Below the pieces are notes generated by a model that saw nothing but the letters and a program-made list of their open reading frames with translations, was not told the origin of the DNA and made no database searches. The translations under genes were made by a program, and so were the position numbers. Positions 43,850-55,277 of a stretch of 64,000 nucleotides of DNA are shown piece after piece; positions within the stretch are counted from its first letter, which is position 1; the number at the start of each line of letters is the position of its first letter. Source of the stretch: Cytospora piceicola (lineage: Eukaryota > Ascomycota > Sordariomycetes > Diaporthales > Cytosporaceae); the NCBI GenBank assembly GCA_023375675.1, contig JALQBC010000025.1:1-64000 (forward strand). Reading direction: 5' to 3'.

Positions 43850-44805
43850 ACGTCCCTCTCGCCTGGTGCAGGAAGGGTTTCCAAGCTGGATTGTGTGTAT
43901 GAGTATGGTGCTTTTTGTGGTATCACAACAGGGACAGACTTGGGCCGCTGTTGGAAAGGACAAGGCTCACTTCTTCGTGTTGTGCATTATTCCACACTCT
44001 TGGACTTGAAAAATATTGTTTTCTTCTACGGAATTTTTGTTTTAGCTATTCACTTAGACTATAGTTGGGGCTCGCCACACTCTTTATTTATTTTTGAGAC
44101 CTCCAATTGTTCACGATAGTGTTTGGCTCCCAAATGTTGTTGAAATTACGTTTCTCGTTTCTTCTTTCGGCACGGCCTAGTCCATTCGGCTGATTCCTTC
44201 GTTTCTCACGGTTTTGGATGTGGGATTTGACGCGCGTGTGTGCCACTGAAACCGATCAGAATTGTCATTACGGACCAAGATGGAGTGCAATTTAACATGT
44301 TGGAGTGTCTCGCGGAGTAGCTAACTTAGAACGCTATTCGCGACATGTAGTATCCTTTGAGAAACTCCGCTCACCGGTGCCATGCAAATAACAAACAAGC
44401 CGCTAGCTTGTTTTTAAATCTGGAATCTTATCATGATCGAGTCGTACTCAATATGAAACCAGGTGACCGCTCGGTCAGCGGAGAAGCTCGTGTTGTCCTT
44501 ACAATTGTGTGTTAGCCTGTTAACTGACTCTGAGCCTATGAGAAACCACCGCATTCGCTCCGGGTAACGGAATGTCGAACCGTTAGTTCAAAGAGCTTCT
44601 CGTTACCATCGCCACTAGTTGACAGCTGCCTAGTGTGGGCGATGATAGCTCCCGCATTATAGTGTTCTCGTCTTGGAAACTGACTCTTGTGATGCTGGGT
44701 TCATATTTTGTGCTTGTGGCGAACGTCGCTTCCATTCCATGTTTTCCTGACCATCAACACCCCGTAATCAGAGGTCATGCTTACATCTCGAGCGGTTGAG
44801 GCGCC
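43850..44805. other. Intergenic region
   Basis: The 3' flank of the cutinase gene and the promoter of the receptor gene. Short ORFs only. Confidence 0.55.
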
Positions 44806-46114
44806 ATGGTGGAAACATATCAGGAGAGACAGAATATCCTCGTCGTGTTGTCCATCGCCTTCACAGCGATATCAAGTAAGAATATCGTATCTATTGCCAA
44901 GGCGCAATGTTGACGAATCTTGTACAGCCTTCGTCGTTCTGTTGCGAACCTTGGTACGAAGCCTCATAATACGGAGACCATCATATGACGACTATCTCAT
45001 GCTTTTGGCACTTGTTTTCACCATTGGCTATATGGTCGAGATCTTGATAGGGAGGGCGAACCACGTTGGCTTTCCGGCCTCTTTATTAACGGTCGAAAAT
45101 AAGGTCAAACTTCTCAAGGATGCTTTGGCAATTGAGGTGACATACTGGATCATCCTGGGCTTTATCAAGATATCAATCCTGTGCATGTATCTAAGATTTG
45201 GTATGTTCACTGGGTGGGACTTGTCTCGAGCTCATGAACTGACATTTACTACTGCTTAGCAGCGAGCGGAATATTCCGGCATTTGTGCTACGGAACTATT
45301 GTCTTCCAGTTTGTCTGCACACTAATCAGCGTCTGTGTGACTCTCGGCCAGTGTCATCCCATGAGCAAGCAGTGGGATGTTACAGGAATGAACGAAGGCT
45401 ATTGCATCAACGCGACAGCTTTCTTTTACAGTGCGCCATCACCTGGCTTTCCATCTATTGCCTTCCGTTGCTAACCACTCAACAGCAAGCTCGGGCGTCA
45501 ACATTATAACAGACATATGGATTACCGGTTTACCCATCCAAACACTCAGGGGGATCAACCGACCATTGAAGGAGAAGATAGCTTTGGCATTGGTCTTCGG
45601 TGCTGGAATATTTGCGATCATCATGAGTGCCGCACGATTGCGAAGTATCTACACGTACACGCTGGCAACAGATCCCTTCCAAGATGCCATATTGGTATGT
45701 ACCTCAAGCCCTTCAGACTAAATGGGCCTTTCTTTAGATACTGACCAGCTGCTTCTCTAACAGATAAATATGTGGAGCGTCATCGAGGTTAATGTTGCGA
45801 TACTCTGCGCGTCTGTTCCCGCTCTCAAGCCTATCTTGACACCCCGTAATCTTCGGGAATCCCGGCGTAGAACTCAATATAGGTATCGAGGAAGAGACGT
45901 CTCATCATATGGCGGATATAGTCATAAGGGACAGATGAGCAGGGGAGCATCAAACGTGACGGGTCGCGCTGACCTGCATGCGCTCGACCTTTCGCCACTG
46001 TCACCACTTGATCTGAGCAGGACAGGAACGTCTTCCCGGGATACTGTGGGAAGTACGTTCGACGAAGGTAGTCAGCCAGGCGAGCCATCCAAAAAGAGTC
46101 AAAATAATATATAG
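44806..46114 (+). CDS. Pth11-like integral membrane protein (fungal rhodopsin-fold domain)
   Basis: Five exons: 44806-44875, 44928-45200, 45260-45430, 45486-45694 and 45764-46114, giving about 357 residues. All introns are 52-69 bases and keep frame. The body is a run of seven likely helices with hallmark stretches: RTLVRSLIIRRPSYDDYLMLLA, YWIILGFIKISILCMYLR, CYGTIVFQFVCTLISVCVTLGQCHP, CINATAFFY, VNIITDIWITGLPIQTLRGI and WSVIEVNVAILCASVPALKPIL. A Ser/Arg-rich cytosolic tail of about 95 residues follows. There is no N-terminal CFEM domain. Relatives include the Pth11 receptor class, involved in surface sensing in plant pathogens, although most members are uncharacterised. The ATG at 44806 (GCGCCATGG) starts the first helix. 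Confidence 0.87.
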
Positions 46115-47130
46115 TTTGATATTTTAAATCAAAAGGCTTTGCAAGATACATACAACCCCTGGAGGAATCTTGCCAGGTCTTGGTGTTTTCTGGATCTGTT
46201 TCTTCATGTTCATTAATTAAACTCTAATGCTACCGACATGGAATAAATTCCATAGCTAGTCGTTGGATGGGGCCTTACGACCATTACATAGTAGGACGTA
46301 GCCAGTGATATTATCGGTCAATCGGATTGCACATATTGAGCCGGAATTTACTCTGTATATTTCATATTTTCAGCTATTCCGCATATGACCGAAAGTATCG
46401 CCAGCCACTGGAACCAATATTCTATCCAGATATCGTTATAGTGGTCCCTCATTAGATAGGTCAACACATGCTCACCAAGTAGGTCGAAATATCACGATAG
46501 TCTGCAGAGCATTTGAAACAATAGGCCTCAACCGAGCATCTAAGGTCGTCTTGCTTCACAGGGTGAGGAACTCTTTCAACTTTGCTTTCTTATCTATTGT
46601 CATTGTTATCATTCCACGCCGAACCATGAACGCCATATAGGCAGCTATGAAGTAAGGCTTCATGCCCAAGACATCACGACAGAAGGTGCCATTATTTCGG
46701 AACAATTTCGCCCTCATTCTCGTGGAATAGAAGGACAGTGTTCATTGTTCATAGAAAAGCTTTGCCTGTCAAAGGAAACTTATACTGTAGTTTGAATCTG
46801 GATCCTTTGACCACACAGGCAGCTGAGACACCTTTTACAATATAATCTGATATCACAATGCACTGAACGCGGCTTTCAGAGCCTATGTAGCTCTAAGAAA
46901 CAACCGCCACTCGATTCAAAGCAATGCGGGGTCAAGCCTCGTAAGATCTGTTCTCGAAACAATGGTAATTATGCGAGAAGTGATCCGTCATTCGGATTTT
47001 GGAGAGTTTTCTCGTGAAATCTAAGCCGTCTGCATATCTCTTTTGACTTGATTTGCGAGGTGGGAGGATAGACTTGGCGTTGGATATCTGAGAGGCGATG
47101 TATCATAAACCTTCACACAATTAGGATGGG
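46115..47130. other. Intergenic region
   Basis: About 1 kb with no open frame of note and no recognised repeat or RNA. Confidence 0.55.
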
Positions 47131-47141
47131 TATATATAAAG
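47131..47141 (+). promoter_or_regulatory. TATA box upstream of the small Cys-rich protein gene
   Basis: TATATATAAAG is a strong TATA match. A transcript starting about 30 bases later would contain first a 61-codon ORF (47178-47363) and then the Cys-rich ORF at 47382. Either the first is an upstream ORF, or an intron not resolved here joins the two. Confidence 0.45.
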
Positions 47142-47381
47142 ATAGACAGACTAAACACCGGGAGCTCAAGTATCAAAATGAACCTCATGACCTACCGTAA
47201 ATCAATTGTTGTCATCATAGATCAAGCAGCCCCCAGTGTGGACTCATCAACATTCGAAGCATACACCCCTCACTGTCTCGACTTCAATACAAAGACTGAT
47301 ACATATATACTGGAAAACGCTACAAGTCAAACGGAAATCCCGAGCATCAAGTTTCCTGCATAGTAGCCAGTAACGGGAGCC

Positions 47382-47663
47382 ATGTCCCGCCGCCGACAGA
47401 AAAGGAATTGTCACCACTGTCCAGACAGGAGAAAGGGCAACTGTGTGAAAATCAAGAAGCCAAACACACCGAAGTTTTGCAAAACGCACGAAATAACGTG
47501 TCAGATTCATCCCAATTCGCATTTCCTAAAACGCCAGCTGTGCATGAGTTGCAACCCAACATTGCCCAAGACTCAAACAGGTGGTCCAAAGAAACCAGAA
47601 CCGAAACCCAAGTCCAAAGTGACCACTGGTAAAGGATGGGGTCCAAAGAAGCGGAGATCTTGA
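47382..47663 (+). CDS. Small Cys/His-rich basic protein
   Basis: A 93-residue ORF with paired Cys/His motifs: CHHC, GNC, FCKTHEITC, HPNSH and CMSC, followed by a Lys/Pro-rich tail. The spacing resembles small zinc-binding proteins seen in filamentous fungi, but I recognise no named family. There is no signal peptide. The true start is uncertain because an in-line ORF (47178-47363) precedes it downstream of a TATA box. It lies tail to tail with the pectate lyase gene, 200 bases away. Confidence 0.5.
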   Translation: MSRRRQKRNCHHCPDRRKGNCVKIKKPNTPKFCKTHEITCQIHPNSHFLKRQLCMSCNPTLPKTQTGGPKKPEPKPKSKVTTGKGWGPKKRRS

Positions 47664-47864
47664 GTTTCTGCAGAAGGAAGATGACATCGACCGAAGATTA
47701 TGGGATACGACGTTGGGCCCAGGGTAGGGAGGCCACAGCGAGAAGATTGTCAGGTCCAACTTGTTACACAGTTCACAGAGAGGCAGCAATCTCAAAATAT
47801 ATACATATCAAGTGATGAAACCATCCGGACCTAAACAGCCTTTTCTGTTCGACCCTCACTGGCC

Positions 47865-48953
47865 TCACAGGGTTCCGTAACCGCCGTTAGAGAGGCCAGT
47901 GTCATCCTGGTTCTTGTATATCTTACCCTCGGTACCATACGACTCGACCTGGCTCACAACCAATGTGTCGACCTCGTCCCTTGGCAATGCGCCCGCCGAT
48001 GCCAAAACATTCGTAACGGCCTCCGCCGCAGTCCACTTTACAATGCTGGTGGAAGTAGCCGCCCAAGGCGAGTCGAGGACCGTCGCATCCCCCACAGAGT
48101 TCTCCTCGGCGCCGTTCAGCACGCCATCCAAGCTCGCATCGCCATAGTTCCCAGAGGCGTAGACGTCCTGGTTCGACTTCATCTGGAAGTACCTGTCGTT
48201 CGGGCTGGACGTCGACGGCCCGGCGATGAAGTAGTTGTTGATAAGGTCATGGGAGAAGTTCCCGCCAGTATTCGCCGCGGTATACGCCGCTTGGTAGTTA
48301 TAGACGACGTTATTGATGTACTGCGTGTCGTCCTTGGACAGAGGCTGCCGGTTGTGGGCGCTGACCCAAAGGTTACCGAAGAAGGTGGACGGCCCGGTCT
48401 CGACGTGCGCGCCGAACTGCTGTCCGATGGGGAACGCGATGATGGAATTCGACACGGTGAAGTTCACCGTGCCGACTGCGTCGATGGTGTCCCACTGGCC
48501 GTAGGCGAAGGAGCAGTGGTCCAGGATGACGTTTGAGGCGCTGCCCATGTTGAAGGCGCTCTTGCCTGTCTTAGGGTCTAAACTGCCCTGTCTGAATCGC
48601 ATGTTGACGATGATGATATTGTCCTGTTTGCTGGCCGATACCTCACCCGCCATGACTCCGATGCCTGGGTCTGGTGCGGTCGTGCCGTTGATGGTGAGGT
48701 CGCTGGAGAGGGAGACGGCCGATTCCAGTTGGATGTAGCCGCTGACATTGAAGGTGACGATGCGGCCGGACTCACTTACACAGTCACGGAAGGAGCCCGA
48801 GCCGGAATCGTCGAGTGTAGTGACAACACATTCTGTACCTCCAGTGCCACCTGTGGCGTTCGCACCAAACCCGACGGCTCCGGGGAACGCAATAGCAGTA
48901 GCAAAGGGAACAAAGCCCAGGAAGGCTGGGAGAAGATTAGTTGGTGCCAGCAT
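47865..48953 (-). CDS. Secreted pectate lyase (PL1-like)
   Basis: Single exon, 362 residues, minus strand. A signal peptide covers residues 1-20, ending ATAIAFPGA. The parallel beta-helix is visible in the opening FPGAVGFGANATGGTGG and SGSGSFRDCVSESGRIVTFNVSG, the block NIIIVNMRFRQG with SNVILDHCSFAYGQWDTIDA, and the repeated short strands (NFTVSNSIIAFP, STFFGNLWVSAHNRQP, INNVVYNYQAAY). The calcium-binding and catalytic residues of this family would lie in DHCSFAYGQWD and SAHNRQP; in the latter the Arg is the likely base. The enzyme cleaves de-esterified pectin by beta-elimination outside the cell. Length matches fungal relatives near 350 residues, and no cellulose-binding module is attached. 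Confidence 0.9.
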   Translation of the reverse strand: MLAPTNLLPAFLGFVPFATAIAFPGAVGFGANATGGTGGTECVVTTLDDSGSGSFRDCVSESGRIVTFNVSGYIQLESAVSLSSDLTINGTTAPDPGIGVMAGEVSASKQDNIIIVNMRFRQGSLDPKTGKSAFNMGSASNVILDHCSFAYGQWDTIDAVGTVNFTVSNSIIAFPIGQQFGAHVETGPSTFFGNLWVSAHNRQPLSKDDTQYINNVVYNYQAAYTAANTGGNFSHDLINNYFIAGPSTSSPNDRYFQMKSNQDVYASGNYGDASLDGVLNGAEENSVGDATVLDSPWAATSTSIVKWTAAEAVTNVLASAGALPRDEVDTLVVSQVESYGTEGKIYKNQDDTGLSNGGYGTL

Positions 48954-49046
48954 CCTGAGGAGGAACCGTGTCGAGATTATGTTGCAGAAGACAAACTGAC
49001 CCGATGTCCAGGAAGATCAGAGGCATATCTTGGCGATCTGCCGGCT

Positions 49047-49059
49047 CTTATATTTAAAG
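49047..49059 (-). promoter_or_regulatory. TATA-like element for the pectate lyase gene
   Basis: On the minus strand it reads CTTTAAATATAAG, about 95-105 bases upstream of the pectate lyase ATG. The placement fits a core promoter with a leader of roughly 65-75 bases. Confidence 0.45.
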
Positions 49060-50251
49060 TGTCACTGAATTACTTCTACCCAGAATAGTCCGTAAACGAT
49101 CACGGATGACATGGCTTGTATGATCCGAATTCCCAATATGGAAATGAGCGATCACTTGAAGTGTGGGGATGGATATCAACTTTCGTTTATTTTTCCTCCA
49201 ATGTCAAGCTCGTTCCTGATTTTGATTTTTAGGGGTTCGGAGGGGTGTGGTAAATGCTACCCCTGAAATTTGTTATTTTCAGAAGCTACATGCTGTTTGT
49301 CTGAGACGTGGTGGACAGCTGACGGGGACGCCAAGGCGGGGGGAACAAGTTCAGGAACAGCCCGGACACGATCCAATTGTTTCTAATTCAGGGGGAAGAT
49401 GCGGCTGGGCTTCAGCTTCAAGTCATAGGAACATACACTGGGTATACTTGAGCTTATAACGGTGCGATGAAGGGGAAAAAAAGTTTTATGGAATGTTTAC
49501 TCAAGTATTCTTGAGGGAAGGGGGAGGCCATTCACATAAACCCGTATTCCAGGATGGCCTCCATGTGAAGCCAAAGTGGTATCAATACCTACCTAGGTAG
49601 GTGTACACAAGACTACTGACATTTGAAACCCCCCAATTTTGACGACGGAATTAAATGCAGCATAACGCGGCTGGGCTCTATACCAATGTGTCCATGAGAG
49701 GTGATGGGTACTGCACGGCCTACATGCAGTCAACTTGCTCACATGTGCGCACCCTGCGCAGGCATTCCACCTGGTTAGGAAGCATTTCCGTCTCGATATC
49801 TTAGCAACATGAGAATGGAGTAACAGTCTACGAAGCACAAAATAGAATGTTCAACACTCGGCATGATTTGGAGTCGAAATTAGGAGGTTCGAATCGACCT
49901 GTGCAGTGCGTGGTTGGGGGCAGCCGGTGGCAACTGTCACGCGATGCAAACATTATTATGACATCGTGATCTTAGCTTTGATTTTCTTGTATATACTAAA
50001 ACCAGTCACTACATAGGTAGCTACCGTATTGATCTCAGCTCCTCCAACCCCGGCTCAGCTATGCCTCATATGTGATTCCACTTCCTGCTAATATATATAC
50101 ACCCCGCGGTTTGGTATCTATTGGTTCCACCAGAGATCTATGAAAGGCTCGTAATATGTCCTTGGAGACTCTGGTTATCCGGATGTAACTTTATGACTGA
50201 GTTAATATAAGGCCCCCGAGTAAGGAAGTGATGTCTGACATACCCTAAAGT
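49060..50251. other. Intergenic region upstream of the pectate lyase gene
   Basis: It contains a TACCTACCTAGGTAGG palindrome at about 49587-49602 and only short ORFs. No gene is supported. Confidence 0.55.
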
Positions 50252-50473
50252 CTACTCATCCTGCCTGTCATACCACGACTTCAGCCATTCGGACTTCTCG
50301 GAGGGCGTGTCAGAAGAGCTGCCGTCCGCTCTCGAAGCAACATCCCCATCCGTGTTCGTCTGCTCTGTTGCTGGTTCGACCGTCTCCTGGGTGGCCGCGG
50401 GCACGTCGGTGTCTAGAGACTTGATCAGTTTCATGCCCTGAAAGCAAGAGACAGGACAAGTGTCAACATACAT
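50252..50473 (-). CDS. Hypothetical small acidic protein
   Basis: A 73-residue ORF (or 60 residues from the inner ATG) rich in Thr, Glu, Asp and Ser, ending SEWLKSWYDRQDE. The opening codons overlap a possible splice signal (GTATGT...TTTCAG), but the implied 34-base intron is too short and out of frame, so I keep the plain ORF. A TATA-like stretch lies about 85 bases upstream. No domain is recognised and it may not be a gene. Confidence 0.3.
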   Translation of the reverse strand: MYVDTCPVSCFQGMKLIKSLDTDVPAATQETVEPATEQTNTDGDVASRADGSSSDTPSEKSEWLKSWYDRQDE

Positions 50474-51024
50474 TCTTCGTTTGCCATTTTAGCTGATGAG
50501 TGTTACTCGGGGTATAAGTCGGAGTGAGATGAATGCCAGGTTCTTTTGTGCTGATATATAAAGGTTTTGAAGAGGATCGCCAGGATACTTTGAGGAGGAT
50601 AGGATGAGGATATCGATGAGCATAACTGTCTGTATCGACGAGAGAATTCCTCTTCCTTTATAGTAGAGGAAAGGCCTGCGACAGCGATGATCTGCTGCGC
50701 TGCTGTGCCGCTCCAAGTCCAAAATCGCTCAATGCATTGCAAGATCGCCCTCAGGATCGCTGAGCACGGCGTCTAAGTGACCTCTCCGGCGCATCACATC
50801 GTAACGGATCCAATAACGTCGCAGCGCGTTGATAACGACGGCGCATACAATCAAAGACTGGGTTCACATATGTAGATCATATATAGCATGGTACGATATT
50901 CTTTGCTCTATTAGTATAGACGCCGTGCATCCCTTGTATGTACATAAGCGCCGTCTATGTGGTATCTCCCCCCACAACACTTGACCCCTGGAAACGCCGG
51001 AACGGTATCCACTTTTCCTTTCCC
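50474..51024. other. Intergenic region
   Basis: Between the hypothetical small ORF and the 3' end of the phosphate carrier gene. Nothing recognised. Confidence 0.5.
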
Positions 51025-52062
51025 TCAAGCCAATGCCTCCTCCTTGTGAATCTCAATGCTTGGCGGGGCACCAACAAGCGTTTTGCACTGCGCGTAGATA
51101 ACGAACTGGCCCGCGACCAGGCCACAAGTCATGACGACACGAGGACCCAGTCCGGTGGTCAACAGCCTCTTGGGTCCAAACTCGCGCGCCAGCGAGAACA
51201 TCCTGGCGAGGGTGCCCTGGCTGGAGTCCCCGGCGCCCTTGTTCATGGCGGACAGCAGGGTGTCGGCCGGGTGCGACAGCACGGCGGCGGCCACACCGGC
51301 CATGATGCCCGACGTCAGCTCCACGCCCGTGGACTGCAGCTGCGTCAGCTTGGCCTTCTTCTCCGGGCCCATGGTCCGGTAGATGACCTCGTTGGCGGCC
51401 TCGTGGACCGAGAACTGGCCGACGGCGTAGGGCACCTGCTTGAAGAGCAGCGGCACGAAGCCCGAGTAGAAGCCGCGGAGGCCCTCCTCGCGCGCCATCC
51501 TCGCGAAGCCGCTGGCGAGCCCGGTCGCGTAGCCCCTCTGGCTCACGAGCCGGATGCGCGTGGCCTCGAGGGGGGACAGGGCGATGTCGGCGAAGAACTC
51601 GGCGGTGGCGGAGGCGCCGAGGTAGATGGCGGTCCTGTGGGCGGTGGCGGACTCGGGCGAGCTGGACATCTGGATGAACTGCTTCTTGAAGAACTCGTAG
51701 CCTGCGAACTTGCCGCCGCCCTGGATCAGGTAGCCGACGGCGGTGGGGCCGAAGCCGGTGAGGAGTGCCGAGGCGCCCTCCTTGGCGACGATGGACCGGC
51801 CAGCCTTGAGCATGTTGAGGCCTTTCATGGCGTCATCGACTTGTATCCTCGTCTTAACGACGTCAATTGGTGTAGCTGCCTGTGGTTGCGGGTTAGTTGG
51901 GCGCTGTCCGACTGTTCCTTACTTAAGTACCTAGGTACCTAGTGAGGCATTTGGGGCTGGAAGACATACGCCATGTGTGAGGGTTGCCGCGAGGGCACCG
52001 GCACTGAAGAACTTCGCATAATCTGTTGGCCCGTAGTTGGGCAGGTCGTCGTGGCCGGGCAT
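51025..52062 (-). CDS. MIR1: Mitochondrial phosphate carrier
   Basis: Exons on the minus strand are 52062-51970 and 51879-51025, giving about 315 residues. The 90-base intron (GTATGT...CACAG) is in phase 0. Three mitochondrial-carrier repeats are visible with signatures PIDVVKTRIQ, PLEATRIRLV and PADTLLSAM. The diagnostic stretches GASALLTGFGPTAVGYLIQGGGKFAGYEFFKK, SGFVPLLFKQVPYAVGQFSVHE and the end GAPPSIEIHKEE match the yeast Mir1 phosphate carrier arrangement. It imports phosphate with protons across the inner mitochondrial membrane for ATP synthesis. The start is fixed by MPGHDDLPNYGPTDYAKFFSAG, since no other exon supplies the first helix. The intron splits the first transmembrane repeat. 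Coding DNA is GC-rich. Confidence 0.93.
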
Positions 52063-53795
52063 GATGGAATGTTTGTTGGTTTGATATATGTGAGATGGTC
52101 GTGTTCAGGTCACGAAAGTGGTGGAGGATGAATTGGCCTGTCTGGTTGAATAGTCCGGGGTATCCGCGCTGGCAGAAGAAGGTTGGATGGGATTGGTGTA
52201 AGCCCGGTAATCGGAGAAGAAAATCAAATGGGTATCAAGATGAAAGACGAAATGCCAGGAACCGTCTATTGGGGGCCAGGGCTATTTGCAGCTGTATTGT
52301 ATGTATGTATGTATGTATGAAATGTGCAACGTTGGGGACGAATCAGGAAATGTAGATATCTTCGAGGTGGTGGTGTGGTGTCTGTGAAAAGAGACGCGTT
52401 ATGTATGATATCTAGATATATGTCTCTATGATGTGGTCCGGTTTGTCCGCGACCAAGTCGTCACAGCTCGGCGCCGCGAACCTTGGCATGATGAAGGTCG
52501 ATGGACCTCGTCGCTTGTGCAAGAGCAGGGAAAACGCGATGAGAGGACACTGACGTCATTTGTCTTTGTTTTGGGTGAAGAGCCCTGGAGCCAGACTGCC
52601 AGAGAGCAGAGAGAGCACCATTGTTGTGTTCGGTCCGGAGACTTCGGCATGTTCGCACGGCCCATAAATGCGATAAGACAAAGATACGGGAATTCTTGGC
52701 CGGGCGCGGACGGCTCGCGGGACGAGAGACAACAGGGGAAGCAACAATTGAGAGTGTCTTCTCTGCCGAGTGCACTTCCCGAAACCTTCTTACTCGGACT
52801 TCGTACTTTTTGTAGCATCCCGAAGGGTTATCGTCCATCTCATCTCATCCCGATAACTCTCGTCTGTTCTTTGCCGTTCTGCCACCCGACAAAGTTCCAA
52901 GGTTCATTACTGCTGGCTGAGTTGGGAGTATAATCGTGTGCCTTTCTCAAAAAAACAAAGAAAAACAATGACTTCTGAATCCTTGAGCCGTCAACACTTC
53001 TAGTATTAGAATGACGGACATCGCGATGTAAAGACGGCTGAACTCGGCGACGGAGAGGCTTGCCACCCCCCCCCCTCACCTCCAACCTCCCCGATGCAGC
53101 TTCCAGAACGTAACCCTGAATCCCCTATGCTTGAACCCTTAATCCAAACACTCACCGAAGCTGCAACACCTGGCAACACCTGCCCTGCATATCATTACAG
53201 GTCGTCTCATATCAACGCAGAAAACCACAATCAACTCCAACAAACAAGCAAGAACCCTGATGCACTGTCATCGAACGTGGACCCTCCAGGCACCTGAATT
53301 CTCTGGCATCATATTGGTCGCAAGCTCCATGATCTGAGATTCTATTCTGGAGACGTCCCAGGTGCCGTGAAGATCATCAAATCAATCCCGGTCCTCGCCT
53401 CCTTTTATTTGTTCCTGATTACCCAGTGCTCCCTTTACATATAAGCTTCTTCTTCTTCTTTCAGCATTAGCATGGGCTGCGGTGTAAAGATCCCCCACAT
53501 AAATCGCAGTAGTGTGGGGGCGTCGTGAATGAAGATGCGGCATGCCCATTAGAATCCATGGCCCCCGCCCGCCATACTGCTGGAGCAAAAGTGGTCGAAG
53601 GATTTCAAATTACCGGAACCTCATTCAGGAGACTGGCTAATGTCTGATAGACATCTGCACCACTGGTCCTAGGCTGCAGCCTTACGGTACTGTACATATG
53701 TAGAAGACGATATATTGCATGACCTCCCTCGGTTTCCTCCGCGATATTGGAATCAGCGTCTCCAGAGGCTCAGCTGATCGGGACAAGATCAAACC
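52063..53795. other. Intergenic region
   Basis: About 1.7 kb with a TGTA microsatellite (52297-52319). Several 60-160 codon ORFs overlap one another on both strands at 52430-52930; none shows a domain. A C run of ten bases lies near 53070. No gene is supported. Confidence 0.55.
52297..52319. repeat. (TGTA)n microsatellite
   Basis: About five to six tandem TGTA units in the upstream region of the phosphate carrier gene. Confidence 0.85.
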
Positions 53796-55277
53796 ATGCA
53801 GACCACCATTTTACAAGCCATATTGGCACTGTCTGTCCCTGGACTCCAGGCTACACTTCTCAACTACACCACCTCCGAAGCTGGGAATCCGTTTGTGGAC
53901 GGGTGGTATGCCGACCCGGACACGGAAATCTACAATGGCCTGTACTGGGTATACCCAACCTCGTCCTACGACTACCTGGAACAGACATACCTCGATGCCT
54001 TCTCCTCACCGGACTTGATCAACTGGACGAAGCACCCCAACATCCTTACCAACGCCAATGTCACATGGGCTAACGATGCCGTCTGGGCCCCAGCGGCCAT
54101 CAGCCGCAACGGGAAATACTACCTCTACTTTGGCGCCAACGACATCCAAGAAGGCGACAACACCACCATAGGCGGCATCGGCGTGGCAGTAGCTGACAGC
54201 CCAGCCGGGCCCTACGTCGACGCCATCGGCGCGCCTCTGATCGGTGCGTACCACAACGGCGCCCAGCCCATCGACCAGGACGTCTTCATCGATGACGACG
54301 GGCAGGCGTACATCTACTACGGCGGCCACTCCCACGCCAACGTGGCCCTCCTGAACGAGGACATGATCAGCATCGGCACCTTCGCCGACGGGGCGCGGTA
54401 CAAGGAGATCACGCCCACGGACTACGTCGAGGGCGCCCAGATGGTCAAGCGCGACGGGGTCTACTACATGATGTGGTCGGAAGGCGGGTGGACGGGCCCG
54501 GACTACGCCGTCTCCTACGCCATGGCCGACTCGCCCCTGGGCCCCTTCAGCCGCAAGGCCAAGATCCTCCAGCAGGACTCGGCGGTGGCGACGGGGAGCG
54601 GGCACAACGCCGTGTTCAACGTGCCCGGGTCGGACATCTGGTACATCGTGTACCACAGGAGACCGCTGCGTGACGACGACGGGAACCACCGGCAGCTGGC
54701 GTATGACCGGATGTACTTTAAGGAGGACGGGAGCATCGCCGACATCACCATGTTGGTCAAGGACGACTTTGCGGATGGCAATTCCATCGGCTGGACGACT
54801 TACGATGGAGACTGGTCAGTCGTGGACGGCCACTTCAAGGCGGCCGCTCCTGCGTCTTCTGGCGGCATGGCGCTGATGAACACAAACTTTACGAGCTTGG
54901 TCTTCGACGCTGATGTCATTATCTCAGCTGCCGACTTGGATGGGCATGCCGGGGTCGTCTTCAGGGTAACCTCTCCGGGCAATGGCACCGACGAGTATGA
55001 TGGGTACTATGCGGGGATCAAGTTGACGGGAGAGGTCATTCTGGGCACGGCTGATGGCGGCTGGACTGAACTCAAGTCCGCGCAGATGGACGTCTCCGCA
55101 GACACGCAGTATCATATCCGCGTCAGTGCCGTGGGGAGCGATATCAGTGTCTTTGTGGGTGATATGGACACAGCGAAGATTACCGTCACAGATAACACGT
55201 ACAGTGATGGCCAGGATGGAGTGCGTGTATATGCAGCAGAGGCTCTGTTTGATAACATCTCTCTGGCATCTCCCTAA
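53796..55277 (+). CDS. Secreted GH43 glycosidase with C-terminal sandwich domain
   Basis: Single exon, 493 residues. A signal peptide covers residues 1-19. The five-bladed propeller holds the catalytic base Asp in GWYADPDT (D40), the pKa-modulating Asp in QPIDQDVFIDDDG (probably D160) and the acid Glu in DYVEGAQMVKRDGVYYMMWSEGG (E212). From about residue 325 (LVKDDFADGN) a beta-sandwich of the LamG/CBM66-like type runs to the end (GHAGVVFRVTSPGN...YYAGIKLTGEVILG). GH43 enzymes remove arabinofuranose, xylose or galactose units from plant polysaccharides. The WVYPTSS and DPDT arrangement suggests the arabinofuranosidase/galactanase side of the family, but the specificity cannot be set from motifs alone. 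The ATG at 53796 begins the signal peptide. Confidence 0.92.
   Translation: MQTTILQAILALSVPGLQATLLNYTTSEAGNPFVDGWYADPDTEIYNGLYWVYPTSSYDYLEQTYLDAFSSPDLINWTKHPNILTNANVTWANDAVWAPAAISRNGKYYLYFGANDIQEGDNTTIGGIGVAVADSPAGPYVDAIGAPLIGAYHNGAQPIDQDVFIDDDGQAYIYYGGHSHANVALLNEDMISIGTFADGARYKEITPTDYVEGAQMVKRDGVYYMMWSEGGWTGPDYAVSYAMADSPLGPFSRKAKILQQDSAVATGSGHNAVFNVPGSDIWYIVYHRRPLRDDDGNHRQLAYDRMYFKEDGSIADITMLVKDDFADGNSIGWTTYDGDWSVVDGHFKAAAPASSGGMALMNTNFTSLVFDADVIISAADLDGHAGVVFRVTSPGNGTDEYDGYYAGIKLTGEVILGTADGGWTELKSAQMDVSADTQYHIRVSAVGSDISVFVGDMDTAKITVTDNTYSDGQDGVRVYAAEALFDNISLASP

Noticed and set aside
49880..49905. tRNA B-box-like GGTTCGAATCG
   Set aside because: No A box, acceptor stem or cloverleaf could be formed around it.
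50938..51942. 334-codon plus-strand ORF over the phosphate carrier
   Set aside because: Antisense to clear carrier repeats; the translation is low complexity (Gly/Glu/Arg/His).
52433..52933. 166-codon ORF upstream of the phosphate carrier
   Set aside because: It overlaps similarly long ORFs on the other strand, with no domain or splice support.
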